64,000 bases of DNA from assembly GCA_018825965.1 (NCBI GenBank), contig JAHKAA010000016.1, positions 1 to 64,000 of the forward strand, read 5' to 3'. Below the pieces are notes generated by a model. It made no database searches. It was not told the origin of the DNA and saw only the letters and a list, made by a program, of their open reading frames with translations. Origin of the DNA: Gammaproteobacteria bacterium (GTDB taxonomy: Bacteria > Pseudomonadota > Gammaproteobacteria > Enterobacterales > Alteromonadaceae). Each line of letters opens with the position of its first letter. Position 1 is the stretch's first letter. Shown piece by piece: positions 1-9,737 of this stretch. The translations under genes were made by a program, and so were the position numbers.

Positions 1-234
1 CCTTACGGGCCAGCCTGCGGCTGTTCAACGCTGCGCTTTTGTCTGTTCGTCAGGCCAGCATTTTGCTTTCGGCTTCCTTCAGATTTCATCTCACGATGAA
101 CACCCTTGCCGTTCAGCTAACACTTCCCCTTGCCGGGTGTGCAGAGGACTTGCACCTCCAAGTCACCAGTTTGACTACCACAGTCAATCTGGTTGCGCTT
201 ACGCGCAACGCGCCATGCCTGGCGCACACAAGAA
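1..234. repeat. Non-coding repeat-like segment at window edge
   Basis: No convincing gene is present; the short overlapping open frames here look like chance. Positions 6-28 are identical over 23 nt to positions 44850-44872, inside the palindromic insertion that breaks the integrase gene. The segment also has local inverted repeats, for example around 189-225. I read it as part of a dispersed repeat family cut by the left window edge. The family identity is not known to me. Confidence 0.45.
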
Positions 235-257
235 AAAAGGAGCACAAGGCTCCTTTT
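235..257 (-). terminator. Terminator of the fasciclin gene
   Basis: A 9-bp perfect stem (AAAAGGAGC / GCTCCTTTT) with a 5-nt loop lies about 20 bp beyond the stop of the minus-strand fasciclin gene. On the minus strand it is followed by a T run. The A/T flanks on both sides could let it work in both directions. Confidence 0.75.
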
Positions 258-278
258 CAATCAGTTTGCGAAAACGGG

Positions 279-761
279 TTATTTCGGTAAAACAACAGCA
301 TCAATCACATGGATCACACCATTACTGGTTTCAATGTCAGTGCTGACCACCTTAGCGCCGTTTACATAAACCACACCTTCTTTGACTGCAATCTTTAAAT
401 CCTGGCCTTGTACTGTTTTTGCTGAATTTAACTTCACCACATCAGCTGCCATCACTTTGCCTGCCACCACATGGTAAGTCAGTACATTACCCAGCGCTGC
501 TTTGTCTTTCAGCAGCGCTTCTAAATCTGCAGCCGGCACCCTGGCAAAAGCTGCGTCGTTTGGAGCAAACACAGTAAAAGGACCAGTACCTTTTAAGGTA
601 TCCACCAAATCAGCTGCTTTTACTGCAGTCACCAGTGTATTGAAACTGCCTGCAGCTACTGCAGTATCAACTATATCAGCCTTGGCTGAAGCGTAAGAAG
701 CCGCAGAGACAACTAAAGCTGCAGAGAGAAGGGTTAAATTCAATAATGAGCAAAACTTCAT
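279..761 (-). CDS. Secreted fasciclin (FAS1) domain protein
   Basis: The 160-residue protein has a signal peptide (about residues 1-26, ending ASA) followed by one FAS1 domain. Typical FAS1 motifs are visible: '[13 protein letters not shown]', '[10 protein letters not shown]' and the C-terminal '[14 protein letters not shown]'. Single-FAS1 proteins of this size are exported by many proteobacteria, and are linked to adhesion or surface stress functions without a defined reaction. The gene stands alone, with its own terminator downstream and an A/T-rich promoter region upstream. Family assignment is firm; the role is not. Confidence 0.9.
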   Translation of the reverse strand: MKFCSLLNLTLLSAALVVSAASYASAKADIVDTAVAAGSFNTLVTAVKAADLVDTLKGTGPFTVFAPNDAAFARVPAADLEALLKDKAALGNVLTYHVVAGKVMAADVVKLNSAKTVQGQDLKIAVKEGVVYVNGAKVVSTDIETSNGVIHVIDAVVLPK

Positions 762-996
762 TTTGATTTCCTTTTAGTTGAACACAAAATCCGTACTGGA
801 AACGGTATTCATCTGTATAAAGATCAGAAGTATATTTGTTTATTTTCTATGAACCTGACTAAAAATCAGCCGTAATACGACGACGCGCCCTTCTGGTTTT
901 TTATGGCTTATGGTTCACTTTTGCGTTGCTGTTTTGTTCTGTTTACAGCTGCGAACCTGATTAATGTACCGGTCAGAACAAAATAAAGATTGCATA

Positions 997-1036
997 TCGA
1001 ACACTCACGATATATAGTTCGCAACATCGCGATATA
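997..1036. promoter_or_regulatory. Possible operator: two tandem 18-bp repeats
   Basis: Positions 997-1014 and 1019-1036 match at 13 of 18 bases, both ending in CGATATA. Their starts are 22 bp apart, about two helical turns, and they lie just upstream of the ArsR-type gene. This suggests an autoregulatory operator. It is an inference from repeat spacing only. Confidence 0.35.
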
Positions 1037-1053
1037 AGCATATGGATTAAACG

Positions 1054-1359
1054 ATGAGCTCTGCAGAACTCGACGAAATGATCAAAGCCCTGTCTCACCC
1101 TGTGCGGCGGGACATTTTAAACTGGCTGAAACAACCTGAAGTCTATTTTGCTGATCAAGAGCACCCTCTGAGTTTTGGGGTCTGCGCCGGTAAAATTGAC
1201 CAGAAAACAGGCTTGTCTCAATCCACAGTCTCAGCCCATCTGGCCACTTTGCAACGAGCTGGTTTTATCAGCAGCAAAAAAGTAGGCCAATGGAGTTTTT
1301 TCTCGCGTAATGAAGAGGTTATTCAACAATTTCTGGCGCGGTTAACTGATCAACTTTAA
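1054..1359 (+). CDS. ArsR-family winged-helix regulator
   Basis: The 101-residue protein has an ArsR/SmtB-type winged helix. The recognition helix is around residues 54-72 ('LSQSTVSAHLATLQRAGFI'), followed by a short wing. The N-terminus 'ALSHPVRRDILNWL' is the usual opening of the family. I see no cysteine pair typical of metal sensing, so it may sense an organic electrophile or redox cue. It ends 10 bp before an old yellow enzyme gene with which it surely forms an operon, implying control of that enzyme. Confidence 0.85.
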   Translation: MSSAELDEMIKALSHPVRRDILNWLKQPEVYFADQEHPLSFGVCAGKIDQKTGLSQSTVSAHLATLQRAGFISSKKVGQWSFFSRNEEVIQQFLARLTDQL

Positions 1360-1369
1360 GGAATTACAG

Positions 1370-2422
1370 ATGCCAACTTTATTTGATGCAATCACTGTAG
1401 GTGATTTAACTCTGAAAAACCGTATTGTGATGGCGCCTTTAACCCGCTGTCGCGCGGACGAAGGCCGGGTGCCCAATGCCATGATGGCTGAGTATTATGC
1501 CCAGCGCAGCGGCGCAGGTTTAATTTTATCCGAAGCCACTTCAGTCACAGCTATGGGCGTGGGTTACCCTGATACGCCGGGTATTTGGTCTGATGCACAG
1601 GTAGCAGGCTGGAAGCTGGTCACTGACGCAGTGCATCAAGCGGGCAGCCGTATTTTCCTGCAACTGTGGCATGTAGGCCGTATTTCTGATCCTTCCTACT
1701 TAAATGGCGCACAACCTGTAGCACCAAGCGCGGTGCGTCCGGCCGGTCATGTTAGCCTGGTGCGTCCGCTGAAAGATTACGACGAACCACGGGCTTTAAC
1801 TCTGGCTGAAATTAAAGAGGTGGTACAAGCCTATCGTCAGGGCGCTCTCAACGCCAAGGCAGCTGGTTTTGATGGTGTACATATACATGGCGCTAATGGT
1901 TATTTACTCGACCAGTTTTTACAGGACAGCACCAACTTACGGGACGACGAATACGGCGGCTCGCTGGAAAATCGTGCCCGTCTGATGCTCGAAGTGACAG
2001 ACGCTTGTATTGAGGTCTGGGGCAAAGACAGAGTCGCCATGCACTTAGCGCCCAGGATGGATGCTCACGATATGGGGGATTCCAACCGCACCGCCACTTT
2101 TGGTTATGTAGCCACAGAGCTGGGGAAAAGAGGTATAGCTTTTATATCTACCCGTGAACATGCAGCGGATGACAGTATCACGCCGCTGATCAAACAACTC
2201 TTTGGTGGCCCGGTGATAGCGAATGAAAAATTCAGCAAAGCAGAAGCAAATCAGTGGATTGCTGAAGGCAAAGCCGACGCTGTTGCCTTTGGTATTCCTT
2301 TTATTGCCAACCCGGATTTACCAAAACGTTTAGAGCTGGATGCGCCATTAAACGAACCTCGCAAAGAGCTGTTTTATGGCAAAGGGCCTGTAGGTTATAC
2401 CGATTATCCAACCTTAGCCTGA
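1370..2422 (+). CDS. nemA: Old yellow enzyme (NemA-type alkene reductase)
   Basis: The 350-residue protein is a full-length FMN-dependent ene-reductase TIM barrel. The substrate-binding pair H173/N176 lies in 'HIHGANGYLLDQFLQ', with Tyr178 next to it. 'MAPLTRCRA' near the N-terminus and 'GGSLENRARL' are further family hallmarks. Such enzymes use NADPH to reduce activated alkenes, N-ethylmaleimide, nitrate esters and quinones. It is co-transcribed with the upstream ArsR-type regulator, an arrangement like nemRA but with a different regulator family. Confidence 0.9.
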   Translation: MPTLFDAITVGDLTLKNRIVMAPLTRCRADEGRVPNAMMAEYYAQRSGAGLILSEATSVTAMGVGYPDTPGIWSDAQVAGWKLVTDAVHQAGSRIFLQLWHVGRISDPSYLNGAQPVAPSAVRPAGHVSLVRPLKDYDEPRALTLAEIKEVVQAYRQGALNAKAAGFDGVHIHGANGYLLDQFLQDSTNLRDDEYGGSLENRARLMLEVTDACIEVWGKDRVAMHLAPRMDAHDMGDSNRTATFGYVATELGKRGIAFISTREHAADDSITPLIKQLFGGPVIANEKFSKAEANQWIAEGKADAVAFGIPFIANPDLPKRLELDAPLNEPRKELFYGKGPVGYTDYPTLA

Positions 2423-2438
2423 TCCTCTTCACAGAAAC

Positions 2439-2464
2439 AAAGACCAGCTTCAATGCTGGTCTTT
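2439..2464 (+). terminator. Terminator after the nemA-like gene
   Basis: A 10-bp stem (AAAGACCAGC / GCTGGTCTTT) with a 6-nt loop is followed by TTCGTTTT. It sits between the convergent nemA-like and PepSY genes and may serve both. Confidence 0.8.
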
Positions 2465-2469
2465 TCGTT

Positions 2470-3912
2470 TTAGTGCAGCCAGGACCGATTTTGCCAGAAC
2501 CTCAGCAGAACAAAAGCAAACATCGACAACACTAGCAGTGGAAAAAGCATCACCAACAGCAGCAAACTCAGCTTTAAGCCCCAGGGCAAAGTATCAGAGC
2601 TTTGCAAAGATGGTAACCAGCGTCCTGGTTTTTTGCGTTGCCACCACAGGGTTAAACCTGCAATTAAAGCAGTCAGTACCAGTATACAAAACAGCAAATT
2701 CAGCCACTGATTCCAGGCCCCGTATTGCCGACCTAAATGGGTCATAGTGCCCCACTCCACCACTTTGGCTAAGGCCGAATAACGCTGCCAGCCAATATCA
2801 TCCAGTAATTCACCACTGTCAGGGTCTATATAGAGTGTCCGCTGGCCTTCTGCTTTGTCAGGTATATAGTTGATTTTAAATACATCTTTTTCTGTTGCCG
2901 GATAAAAAATCCGTACACCAGGACCATAAGTTTCCAGCGCCAGTCGGGTCAGATAAGGTTCAGCTTTGCTGATATCCGGCTGTTGTGGTTCAGATGTTAA
3001 TCCGTGCAACTCCGAATGTTGAACATGGGCTGGTTGTGGCGCCGGATACTGCTGTGTCACCCAGGATCCATTGCCTCCGGTAACATGCACTTGTGCTGAG
3101 TCTGTTGCAGCCTGCGCCTGATGTTCATGGTGAGGATCCACAGCTCTGCTTTTCACAGTGTCAGGCAAATGAAAGTTTGGCGATGGAGTGACCCAGTGCC
3201 ACTCTGGACTAAAGTCTCGACCTAACTTTGCAAACTGCTGACCCCAAAAGGTCGACCACGGCATACCACTCAATACCAGAAATGCCAAAGCTAATGAGCT
3301 GATAAGTGCCAGAACTGCGTGCCAGTCACGCCAGTGCACCCGGCCATCACTGCGTTTTCTTGGCACTAAAACCCCGGCAAGCCGCCAATGTTTGGGCCAC
3401 CAAAGCCAGCCACCTGTCAGCAGTAAAAATAAAGTCCAGCATGACATCCACTCGACAATATAACCCCCTGTTGTGCCAGCCATCAGCTCACCATGCAAAC
3501 GCCGCACTATGGCCATTGGCTGGGTTGAGGGATCAATATCCGCCTTTACCTGCAAGCGATAAGGATCCAGATAGATTAAGTGCACGGCATCAGGCGCTGT
3601 CATTTGCCAGCGCACCGCATGAACAGGTTGATCCGGTAACACCACCCTGTTGATGGTCCAGTCCGGATACTGCTGTCGTAAAAAATCCTGCTGCTGCGCC
3701 AAAGTGACGGCAGTGCCTTTAGGCGTAAGTTCCAGCGCATCCTGTTGCCACCATTGATCAAATTCACGATCAAACAGATAAGCACTGCCTGTTAATAACA
3801 GCACCAGCAGAACTGGCGCAATCATCAGAGCAGACCAGCCATGCCAGAAAAACACAGCGCGCATAGCACCAGCGGCCTTTTTATCTGCATTTAAGTTACT
3901 AAGTTCAGTCAT
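2470..3912 (-). CDS. PepSY-domain inner-membrane protein (siderophore/iron uptake partner)
   Basis: The 480-residue protein has the PepSY-associated transmembrane layout: an N-terminal membrane anchor (about 28-48), a first periplasmic PepSY region, paired central membrane helices, a long periplasmic segment rich in His/Gln around 260-310, and two C-terminal helices. Relatives (FegC/FiuB type) are thought to act as ferric-siderophore reductases or accessory proteins at the inner membrane. It starts 3 bp after the stop of a TonB-dependent siderophore receptor, so the two form an operon and support an iron role. The exact reaction is inferred. Confidence 0.85.
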   Translation of the reverse strand: MTELSNLNADKKAAGAMRAVFFWHGWSALMIAPVLLVLLLTGSAYLFDREFDQWWQQDALELTPKGTAVTLAQQQDFLRQQYPDWTINRVVLPDQPVHAVRWQMTAPDAVHLIYLDPYRLQVKADIDPSTQPMAIVRRLHGELMAGTTGGYIVEWMSCWTLFLLLTGGWLWWPKHWRLAGVLVPRKRSDGRVHWRDWHAVLALISSLALAFLVLSGMPWSTFWGQQFAKLGRDFSPEWHWVTPSPNFHLPDTVKSRAVDPHHEHQAQAATDSAQVHVTGGNGSWVTQQYPAPQPAHVQHSELHGLTSEPQQPDISKAEPYLTRLALETYGPGVRIFYPATEKDVFKINYIPDKAEGQRTLYIDPDSGELLDDIGWQRYSALAKVVEWGTMTHLGRQYGAWNQWLNLLFCILVLTALIAGLTLWWQRKKPGRWLPSLQSSDTLPWGLKLSLLLLVMLFPLLVLSMFAFVLLRFWQNRSWLH

Positions 3913-3915
3913 CAG

Positions 3916-6030
3916 TTACCACTGCCACATCAGTTGCAAACTAGCCTGTTGCGGCTCCCCCGGATAAACCACAAAACCATTGCCAGAAGCTGTGTAATAC
4001 AGCTCATCCAGCAGGTTGTTCACCGCCAGTTGAGCGGACCAGTTGCTTTGCTGATAGCGCAGACCTGTGCCTATCAGAGTGTAGGCATCCAGCTCCCAGG
4101 CTGAGCCTGTGATTAAAGGCCTGCCACTGCTGTAATTTGCCCGCACAAAAGCCGACCATTCATTGTCATATTGCCAGTTGGCGCTGAAGTTCAACCGATG
4201 ACGCGCCAAATCGCCCAGCGTATTGCCGACATCCGTATCATTACTTTCCGTGATTTCGCCATCCATGTAGGCATAACCAGCTTGTAATAGCAGAGCAGCA
4301 TTTAACTGCCAACTGCCCTCTAACTCCACACCGTCCACGCGTTGTTCGCCACTATTGACACTAAAATCTGAGTCAACAGGGTCTGTGGTCAGTGCATTTA
4401 AGCGTTCTATCCGGAATAGCGCGAGGCTGCCACTGAACTCATCCGCACTGTAACGAACACCTAACTCTGTCTGAGCGGATTCTTCCGGTTCCAGCGCATC
4501 CCCTGTTCTGCTGCGTGCAGCAGCACTGCTTTCAACATCAAAACCTGTGTTATGACCAATAAATACAGTCAGTTGCTCCTTGAGCTGCCAGGTCAAGCCC
4601 AATTGCCAGATAGTGGATGATACAGGCACCCAGTTTGCGGCAGTGCCCCATGCTCCACTGCCCGCTTTACTGTCGGTGTAGCGCACTGCACCTATCAATT
4701 GCAGCTGTGGGGTTAATTTGATTTGGTCCTGCAAATACCAGGCGTCTGAGTCCAGGTTGTAGAAATTATCAAAACCAAAATCCAGTACAGGATCTTGTGT
4801 GTCATATTGGTACTGCGGGTTATTTATATCGACAGGGGTTAAAGTACCGGCCCTGATATTGGACTGAGTAAAACGGCCACGCTCCCGACCCGCTTCATAA
4901 CCCAGCAAGACTTTGTGCTCTAAAACACCAGTAGTCACACGACTATTTAAATCCAGCTGTGCTATCTGGTAGTCGTCATTTTCGCGCCCCTGACGTCCGG
5001 TGCGGCTGATCAAGTCTGGCTGACCTGCGACTGGAGCACGTAAATTCACCTGACCAAAGACGGTATTAAATTCCTGATATTGTAGACGTGGCGTCAAAGT
5101 CCACTGCTGACTGAGTTGGATATCCAGCCAATATTGATACAAAGGCGCGAAGGAGCGCAGACTGGTAAAGCCCGGCTCACCCAATTGGCTGCTGATATCA
5201 AGCGCCTCCTCATCCTGATCAGGCAATACTACGGACACAGGTAAACCGACATAACGGTCGGTTTCACGTTTGATATATTCAGCGACAAAATGGCCCGTTG
5301 CTTTATCTCCGATCTGATGCTGTAGCATCAGACTGATATTGTTTCTGTCCATCGGCTGACGATCAACAAAAGTGTCTGAGCGCTCCATTTCACCCATTAA
5401 ACGTAACGACACAGTATCAAACAGATTTTTGCTGATATCCCCATTCGCGACTTTTTTATGGTCAGTGCCTAACCTGAAGCCTGCGCTGCCGCTGTTATCT
5501 GCGCCTGGTGTTTTGCTGACCAGATTAATCACCCCACCCACAGCAGACTGGCCATAAAGCACACCGGAAGGGCCTTTTAATACTTCCATCCGCTCTATGC
5601 TACCCAGCGCAGACGCATCCACATCCTCAAAATAACGCTGGCGCATGCCGTTACGCATCTGGTCGGCACCAAAACCGCGGATCTTCAGACTAAAAGACTG
5701 ATAAGGCCCTACCCGCGAATAACCGGGATTTGCACTGGGAATATCGCGTAATAAATCCCCAACAGACACCAACCCTTGCTCCCGCATCTGATCCACATCC
5801 AGCAGTTGAATACTCTGTGGTAACTCTTTTAATAAAATGCCTGACTTGCTGCCAAAGGTATCGCTTTGACGCTGTCCAAATACACTGAAACGCTCCAGAC
5901 TGACTTCAGTCACAGCGTCAGCTTTGCTTTGTTCGCCAGCTATGGCAGAAAAAGAAAGCACAGAAAATGAGAGCACAGAAAAAGCCTGTATACAGGCCAG
6001 ATTCAGCAGTGTTATGCGGGGGGATTGCAT
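3916..6030 (-). CDS. TonB-dependent siderophore receptor
   Basis: The 704-residue protein has a signal peptide (about 1-31), a plug domain with 'GVLYGQSAVGGVINLVSK', and a beta-barrel ending in aromatic 'LMWQW', as outer-membrane receptors do. The early segment 'SGILLKELPQSIQLLDVDQM' resembles the TonB-box/plug start of the FpvA/FhuE siderophore receptor group. It would import a ferric siderophore with TonB energy. It is first in an operon with a PepSY membrane protein. A Fur-like site lies 139-157 bp upstream. The particular siderophore cannot be told from sequence. Confidence 0.92.
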   Translation of the reverse strand: MQSPRITLLNLACIQAFSVLSFSVLSFSAIAGEQSKADAVTEVSLERFSVFGQRQSDTFGSKSGILLKELPQSIQLLDVDQMREQGLVSVGDLLRDIPSANPGYSRVGPYQSFSLKIRGFGADQMRNGMRQRYFEDVDASALGSIERMEVLKGPSGVLYGQSAVGGVINLVSKTPGADNSGSAGFRLGTDHKKVANGDISKNLFDTVSLRLMGEMERSDTFVDRQPMDRNNISLMLQHQIGDKATGHFVAEYIKRETDRYVGLPVSVVLPDQDEEALDISSQLGEPGFTSLRSFAPLYQYWLDIQLSQQWTLTPRLQYQEFNTVFGQVNLRAPVAGQPDLISRTGRQGRENDDYQIAQLDLNSRVTTGVLEHKVLLGYEAGRERGRFTQSNIRAGTLTPVDINNPQYQYDTQDPVLDFGFDNFYNLDSDAWYLQDQIKLTPQLQLIGAVRYTDSKAGSGAWGTAANWVPVSSTIWQLGLTWQLKEQLTVFIGHNTGFDVESSAAARSRTGDALEPEESAQTELGVRYSADEFSGSLALFRIERLNALTTDPVDSDFSVNSGEQRVDGVELEGSWQLNAALLLQAGYAYMDGEITESNDTDVGNTLGDLARHRLNFSANWQYDNEWSAFVRANYSSGRPLITGSAWELDAYTLIGTGLRYQQSNWSAQLAVNNLLDELYYTASGNGFVVYPGEPQQASLQLMWQW

Positions 6031-6168
6031 AAAATAGCGCCTTAAAATCAGAAAGTTACCTTGGTGATATTTTTACATAAGGGACAGTATCAGCCGATGT
6101 GGCATATTGTCGCAGTTAGGGGAACTCAGCGCCGTCACCTGTGAAATACAACAGAGGTTATTCGAATA

Positions 6169-6187
6169 GATGTCGATGATCATTAAC
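6169..6187. promoter_or_regulatory. Candidate Fur box upstream of siderophore receptor
   Basis: GATGTCGATGATCATTAAC matches 14 of 19 positions of the classical Fur box, with the right half best conserved. It lies upstream of a siderophore receptor, which makes iron repression plausible. It is further from the start codon (139-157 bp) than many Fur sites. Confidence 0.4.
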
Positions 6188-6367
6188 AGATGTGACAATA
6201 CACCGCCTTGCCCATCGCCATTTTGATCAGTATGCTACCGCGCTTTTTAACTGTGCAGTTTTACGCTTAGCTGGCAAAAGCTGAAAACCGCAAGGCTAAT
6301 GCCGCCGTATACTAAGTAGTGAACTAAAGCTTGTCCTGAGACAGCTTAAATAGTAGTGGAGTGATAA

Positions 6368-6553
6368 GTGCTGACTGATATGTTGTTATTTACAGCCCGA
6401 CTGGGTTTGTTACTGCTGTTGTTGATCAATCTGATTTACCTGTTTTTCCCGGGTACAGAGCTCACAAAAGAGAAAAGAACAGAGCAATTGATTGAGCATT
6501 GCATTTTGGCGATGACTGGCCTTGTCGGCTTAGCCGTGTTGCAATTTGTCTGA
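6368..6553 (+). CDS. Small hydrophobic membrane protein
   Basis: A 61-residue open frame starts at GTG (an ATG lies four codons in). It shows two hydrophobic stretches (about 5-27 and 44-61) separated by a charged 'TKEKRTEQLIEH' segment, so it is probably a two-helix inner-membrane peptide. I do not recognise a family. It stands alone between the divergent receptor operon and the EF-G gene, and whether it is real depends on conservation in relatives. Confidence 0.45.
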   Translation: MLTDMLLFTARLGLLLLLLINLIYLFFPGTELTKEKRTEQLIEHCILAMTGLVGLAVLQFV

Positions 6554-6940
6554 TTTGTTGGCGCAGCGCAAAACTCTGGTTCAAATGCCTGCTGTGCAGG
6601 CATTCGCTCTCGTGCTCTTTATCAGCCTGTAGCTTGACTCATTCTTATCGCAGCAGTTATCCATCTGGCAGGCTACACTGCTGAAATATCAGATTTCTGC
6701 GCGCCTCTCCGTTTTGTTTGCTGAAAAATATCACCGCAGAAACACTGCTGTAACCTGCGTCATTTAAGCTTCTGAGCCTTAGAGTGACTGCATGCGACAC
6801 AGGGGCGGATTCACGTTCAGCCAGCCCTGCAAAACGCGGACATAAAATTCATAGATACGGGTGATTTTTTTTCGGGCAAATCGGAATAATTTCCTGTATA
6901 TTGTCGCACTATTTTCAAACCCTAGTTTATAGAGATTACT
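6554..6940. other. Intergenic region upstream of the EF-G gene
   Basis: I see no gene in these 387 bp. A TATATT at 6897-6902, 39 bp before the EF-G start, fits a -10 box. No strong -35 stands out. The leader contains 'TAGTTTATAGAGATTACT' just before the ATG, with only a modest ribosome-binding site. Confidence 0.4.
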
Positions 6941-9040
6941 ATGTCAGCAGATTTATCCTTATATAGAAACATTGGTATCTTCGCCCACGTTGATGCCGGC
7001 AAAACCACTACTACCGAGCGTATCCTGAAACTGACCGGTAAAATCCACAAGCTGGGCGAAGTTCACGAAGGTGAATCGACCACTGACTTCATGGAACAGG
7101 AAGCTGAGCGTGGTATTACTATCCAGTCAGCAGCTGTAAGCTGTTTCTGGAAAGGCCACCGCTTCAACGTTATCGATACACCAGGCCACGTTGACTTCAC
7201 AGTTGAAGTATACCGTTCTCTGAAAGTATTAGATGGTGGTATAGGTGTATTCTGTGGTTCTGGTGGTGTTGAACCTCAGTCAGAAACTAACTGGCGTTAT
7301 GCGAACGACGCGAAAGTATCTCGTCTGATTTTCGTAAACAAATTGGACCGTATCGGTGCTGACTTCATCCGTGTCACTGAACAGGTGAAAAAAGTATTAG
7401 GCGCGCACCCATTAATCATGACTTTACCTATTGGTCGTGAAGATACTTTTGTTGGTGTTGTTGACCTGTTAACTGAAAAAGCGTACGTGTGGGACGATTC
7501 TGGCCAGCCAGAAAACTACACTATCACTGACATCCCGGCTGACATGCTGGACGACGTCGCTATGTACCGCGAGCAGTTGATTGAAACTGCTGTTGAACAA
7601 GACGACGATCTGTTAATGGCGTACATGGAAGGCGAACAACCTTCTCTGGAACAGATCAAAGCCTGTATCCGTAAAGGTACACGTGACTTGGCGTTCTTCC
7701 CGACTTACTGTGGTTCAGCCTTCAAAAACAAAGGTATGCAGTTAGTGCTGGATGCTGTTGTTGACTATTTACCGTCACCAACTGAAGTAAACCCACAGCC
7801 ATTGACGGACGAAGAAGGCGTTGAAACTGGCGAATTCGCTATCGTTTCTGCTGACGAGCCGTTCCGTGCTTTAGCATTCAAAATCATGGATGACCGTTTC
7901 GGTGCTCTGACCTTTATCCGTATTTACTCTGGTGTACTGAACAAGGGTGATACCATCCTGAACTCATTCACAGGTAAAACTGAGCGTATAGGCCGTATGG
8001 TTGAGATGCAGGCAAACGACCGTACTGACCTGACCACAGCTCAGGCTGGTGACATCATAGCTCTGGTTGGTATGAAAAATAACACCCAGACTGGTCACAC
8101 TTTATGTGATCCTAAGCATGTATGTACTCTTGAACCAATGGTATTCCCAGAGCCGGTAATCTCTATCTCTGTAACGCCAAAAGACAAAGGTTCAGTTGAA
8201 AAAATGGGTATCGCTATCGGTAAGATGGTAGCTGAAGATCCAACTTTCCGTGTTGAAACTGATGTTGATTCAGGCGAAACCATCCTCAAAGGTATGGGTG
8301 AACTGCACTTAGATATCAAAGTAGACATCTTAAAACGTACCTACGGTGTTGAATTAGTTGTAGGCCAGCCTCAGGTTGCTTACCGCGAAACTATCACTCG
8401 TGAAGTGGAAGACAGCTACACCCACAAGAAACAATCTGGTGGTTCAGGCCAATACGGTAAAATCGACTACCGCATTCGTCCGGGCGAGCAAGCTTCAGGC
8501 TTCAAGTTCATCTCTTCTACTGTTGGTGGTAGCGTTCCAAAAGAATTCATGCCAGCCATCGAAAAAGGCTTCGCCTCAATGATGAGCACTGGTACTTTAG
8601 CAGGCTTCCCGGTATTAGACGTTGAAGTTGAAGTATTCGACGGTGGTTTCCACGCAGTTGACTCCTCAGCTATCGCGTTCGAAATCGCAGCTAAAGGCGC
8701 TTTCCGTCAGTCCATTCCAAAAGCTGGCGCACAACTGCTTGAGCCAATCATGAAAGTTGACGTCTTCACTCCTGAAGATCACGTAGGTGATGTGATCGGT
8801 GACTTAAACCGTCGTCGTGGCATGATCTCTGGTCAGGAAGCTGGCGTAACTGGCGTACGTATCAAAGCTGACGTTCCACTGTCTGAGATGTTTGGTTACA
8901 TCTCTACACTGCGTACTATGACCTCTGGTCGTGGTCAGTTCTCTATGGAATTCTCTCACTATTCACCATGTCCACAAAACGTGGCTGACACAGTGATTGC
9001 CAAAGAGAAAGAAAAGAAAGCTGCCGCTGCTAAGAACTAA
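6941..9040 (+). CDS. fusA2: Elongation factor G, stand-alone paralogue (EF-G 2)
   Basis: The 699-residue protein has the complete EF-G architecture. The G1 motif '[10 protein letters not shown]' is at 15-24, the switch II 'DTPGH' near 84 and 'NKLD' near 135. Domains II-V follow, including the tail domain. The gene is monocistronic and has its own terminator, whereas the main fusA normally lies in the str operon. This suggests the second EF-G found in Shewanella, Vibrio and related genera. Whether it performs translocation, ribosome recycling or a stress role cannot be read from the sequence. Confidence 0.9.
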   Translation: MSADLSLYRNIGIFAHVDAGKTTTTERILKLTGKIHKLGEVHEGESTTDFMEQEAERGITIQSAAVSCFWKGHRFNVIDTPGHVDFTVEVYRSLKVLDGGIGVFCGSGGVEPQSETNWRYANDAKVSRLIFVNKLDRIGADFIRVTEQVKKVLGAHPLIMTLPIGREDTFVGVVDLLTEKAYVWDDSGQPENYTITDIPADMLDDVAMYREQLIETAVEQDDDLLMAYMEGEQPSLEQIKACIRKGTRDLAFFPTYCGSAFKNKGMQLVLDAVVDYLPSPTEVNPQPLTDEEGVETGEFAIVSADEPFRALAFKIMDDRFGALTFIRIYSGVLNKGDTILNSFTGKTERIGRMVEMQANDRTDLTTAQAGDIIALVGMKNNTQTGHTLCDPKHVCTLEPMVFPEPVISISVTPKDKGSVEKMGIAIGKMVAEDPTFRVETDVDSGETILKGMGELHLDIKVDILKRTYGVELVVGQPQVAYRETITREVEDSYTHKKQSGGSGQYGKIDYRIRPGEQASGFKFISSTVGGSVPKEFMPAIEKGFASMMSTGTLAGFPVLDVEVEVFDGGFHAVDSSAIAFEIAAKGAFRQSIPKAGAQLLEPIMKVDVFTPEDHVGDVIGDLNRRRGMISGQEAGVTGVRIKADVPLSEMFGYISTLRTMTSGRGQFSMEFSHYSPCPQNVADTVIAKEKEKKAAAAKN

Positions 9041-9063
9041 TTAGCCGCTAAAGCGCAAAAACA

Positions 9064-9098
9064 AAAAAGCCCCGCTGGTGAAAACCGCGGGGCTTTTT
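9064..9098 (+). terminator. Strong terminator after EF-G 2
   Basis: A 12-bp stem, AAAAAGCCCCGC / GCGGGGCTTTTT, ends in five T residues 24 bp after the stop codon. The A run on the other arm makes it potentially bidirectional. Confidence 0.9.
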
Positions 9099-9340
9099 AT
9101 GGGCATGACTTACCTTATTGCTATCTTTTCCTTGCAGTATTGCTTTGACTCCGGACTGAGCTTTTTTTAGAAGTGTAAAACCTATGCTGTAGCGTTGCCC
9201 GTCAATATGCTTGCCCTTTATCCAGCCAAAACATCAAGCTTAGTCCAAAGACCCAGACCAACTCATATCAGCATTACTAAAAACAGATATCGCCAATACA
9301 ATGCCCACATTTATTTATCTCTCCGATAACCTCTGAGCAG

Positions 9341-9667
9341 TTAAACCAAAGCCGCATACACACTATTTAAACCAGCTGCAGCGCCACAAAATACAGCTGA
9401 AAGCAAAGCCACAACACGAACCCGCTGATGATACTTTTGCTGATCAATAGCCAAAGACTGCACTCGTTGTCTGCCTGTCATAAAAAGCACAACAGACAAG
9501 AGCAATAAGCCTGGCATCAGAAAAGGGCCTGGACTGAACACAACAGCTATCGCAGCTGCAGCAACCAACAGGGACAAGCCAAACCAAAGGCTGGCAAGCG
9601 CTATATTCTGAGGTGGTTTTTCTGTATACAAAGGACAATCTCCTCTTTCGATCTGCTCCAACACCAC
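9341..9667 (-). CDS. Small membrane protein of unknown function
   Basis: A 108-residue protein begins at GTG. A hydrophilic N-terminus with 'CPLYTEKPPQN' is followed by two close hydrophobic helices (about 25-62) and a third near the C-terminus (about 84-107). No family is recognised. It is the last of a minus-strand series, separated by 70 bp from the next gene upstream. Confidence 0.6.
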   Translation of the reverse strand: MVLEQIERGDCPLYTEKPPQNIALASLWFGLSLLVAAAAIAVVFSPGPFLMPGLLLLSVVLFMTGRQRVQSLAIDQQKYHQRVRVVALLSAVFCGAAAGLNSVYAALV

Positions 9668-9737
9668 AGAAAACAGCGGATCTCAGGCTGTTTTCTGTGA
9701 TGAAGTAGTTATGCTTGCAAAGTGACCAGAGCACATC

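Noticed and set aside
39..346. Two overlapping small open frames at the left edge
   Set aside because: They run through a terminator and against the fasciclin gene; the sequence looks like non-coding repeat DNA.
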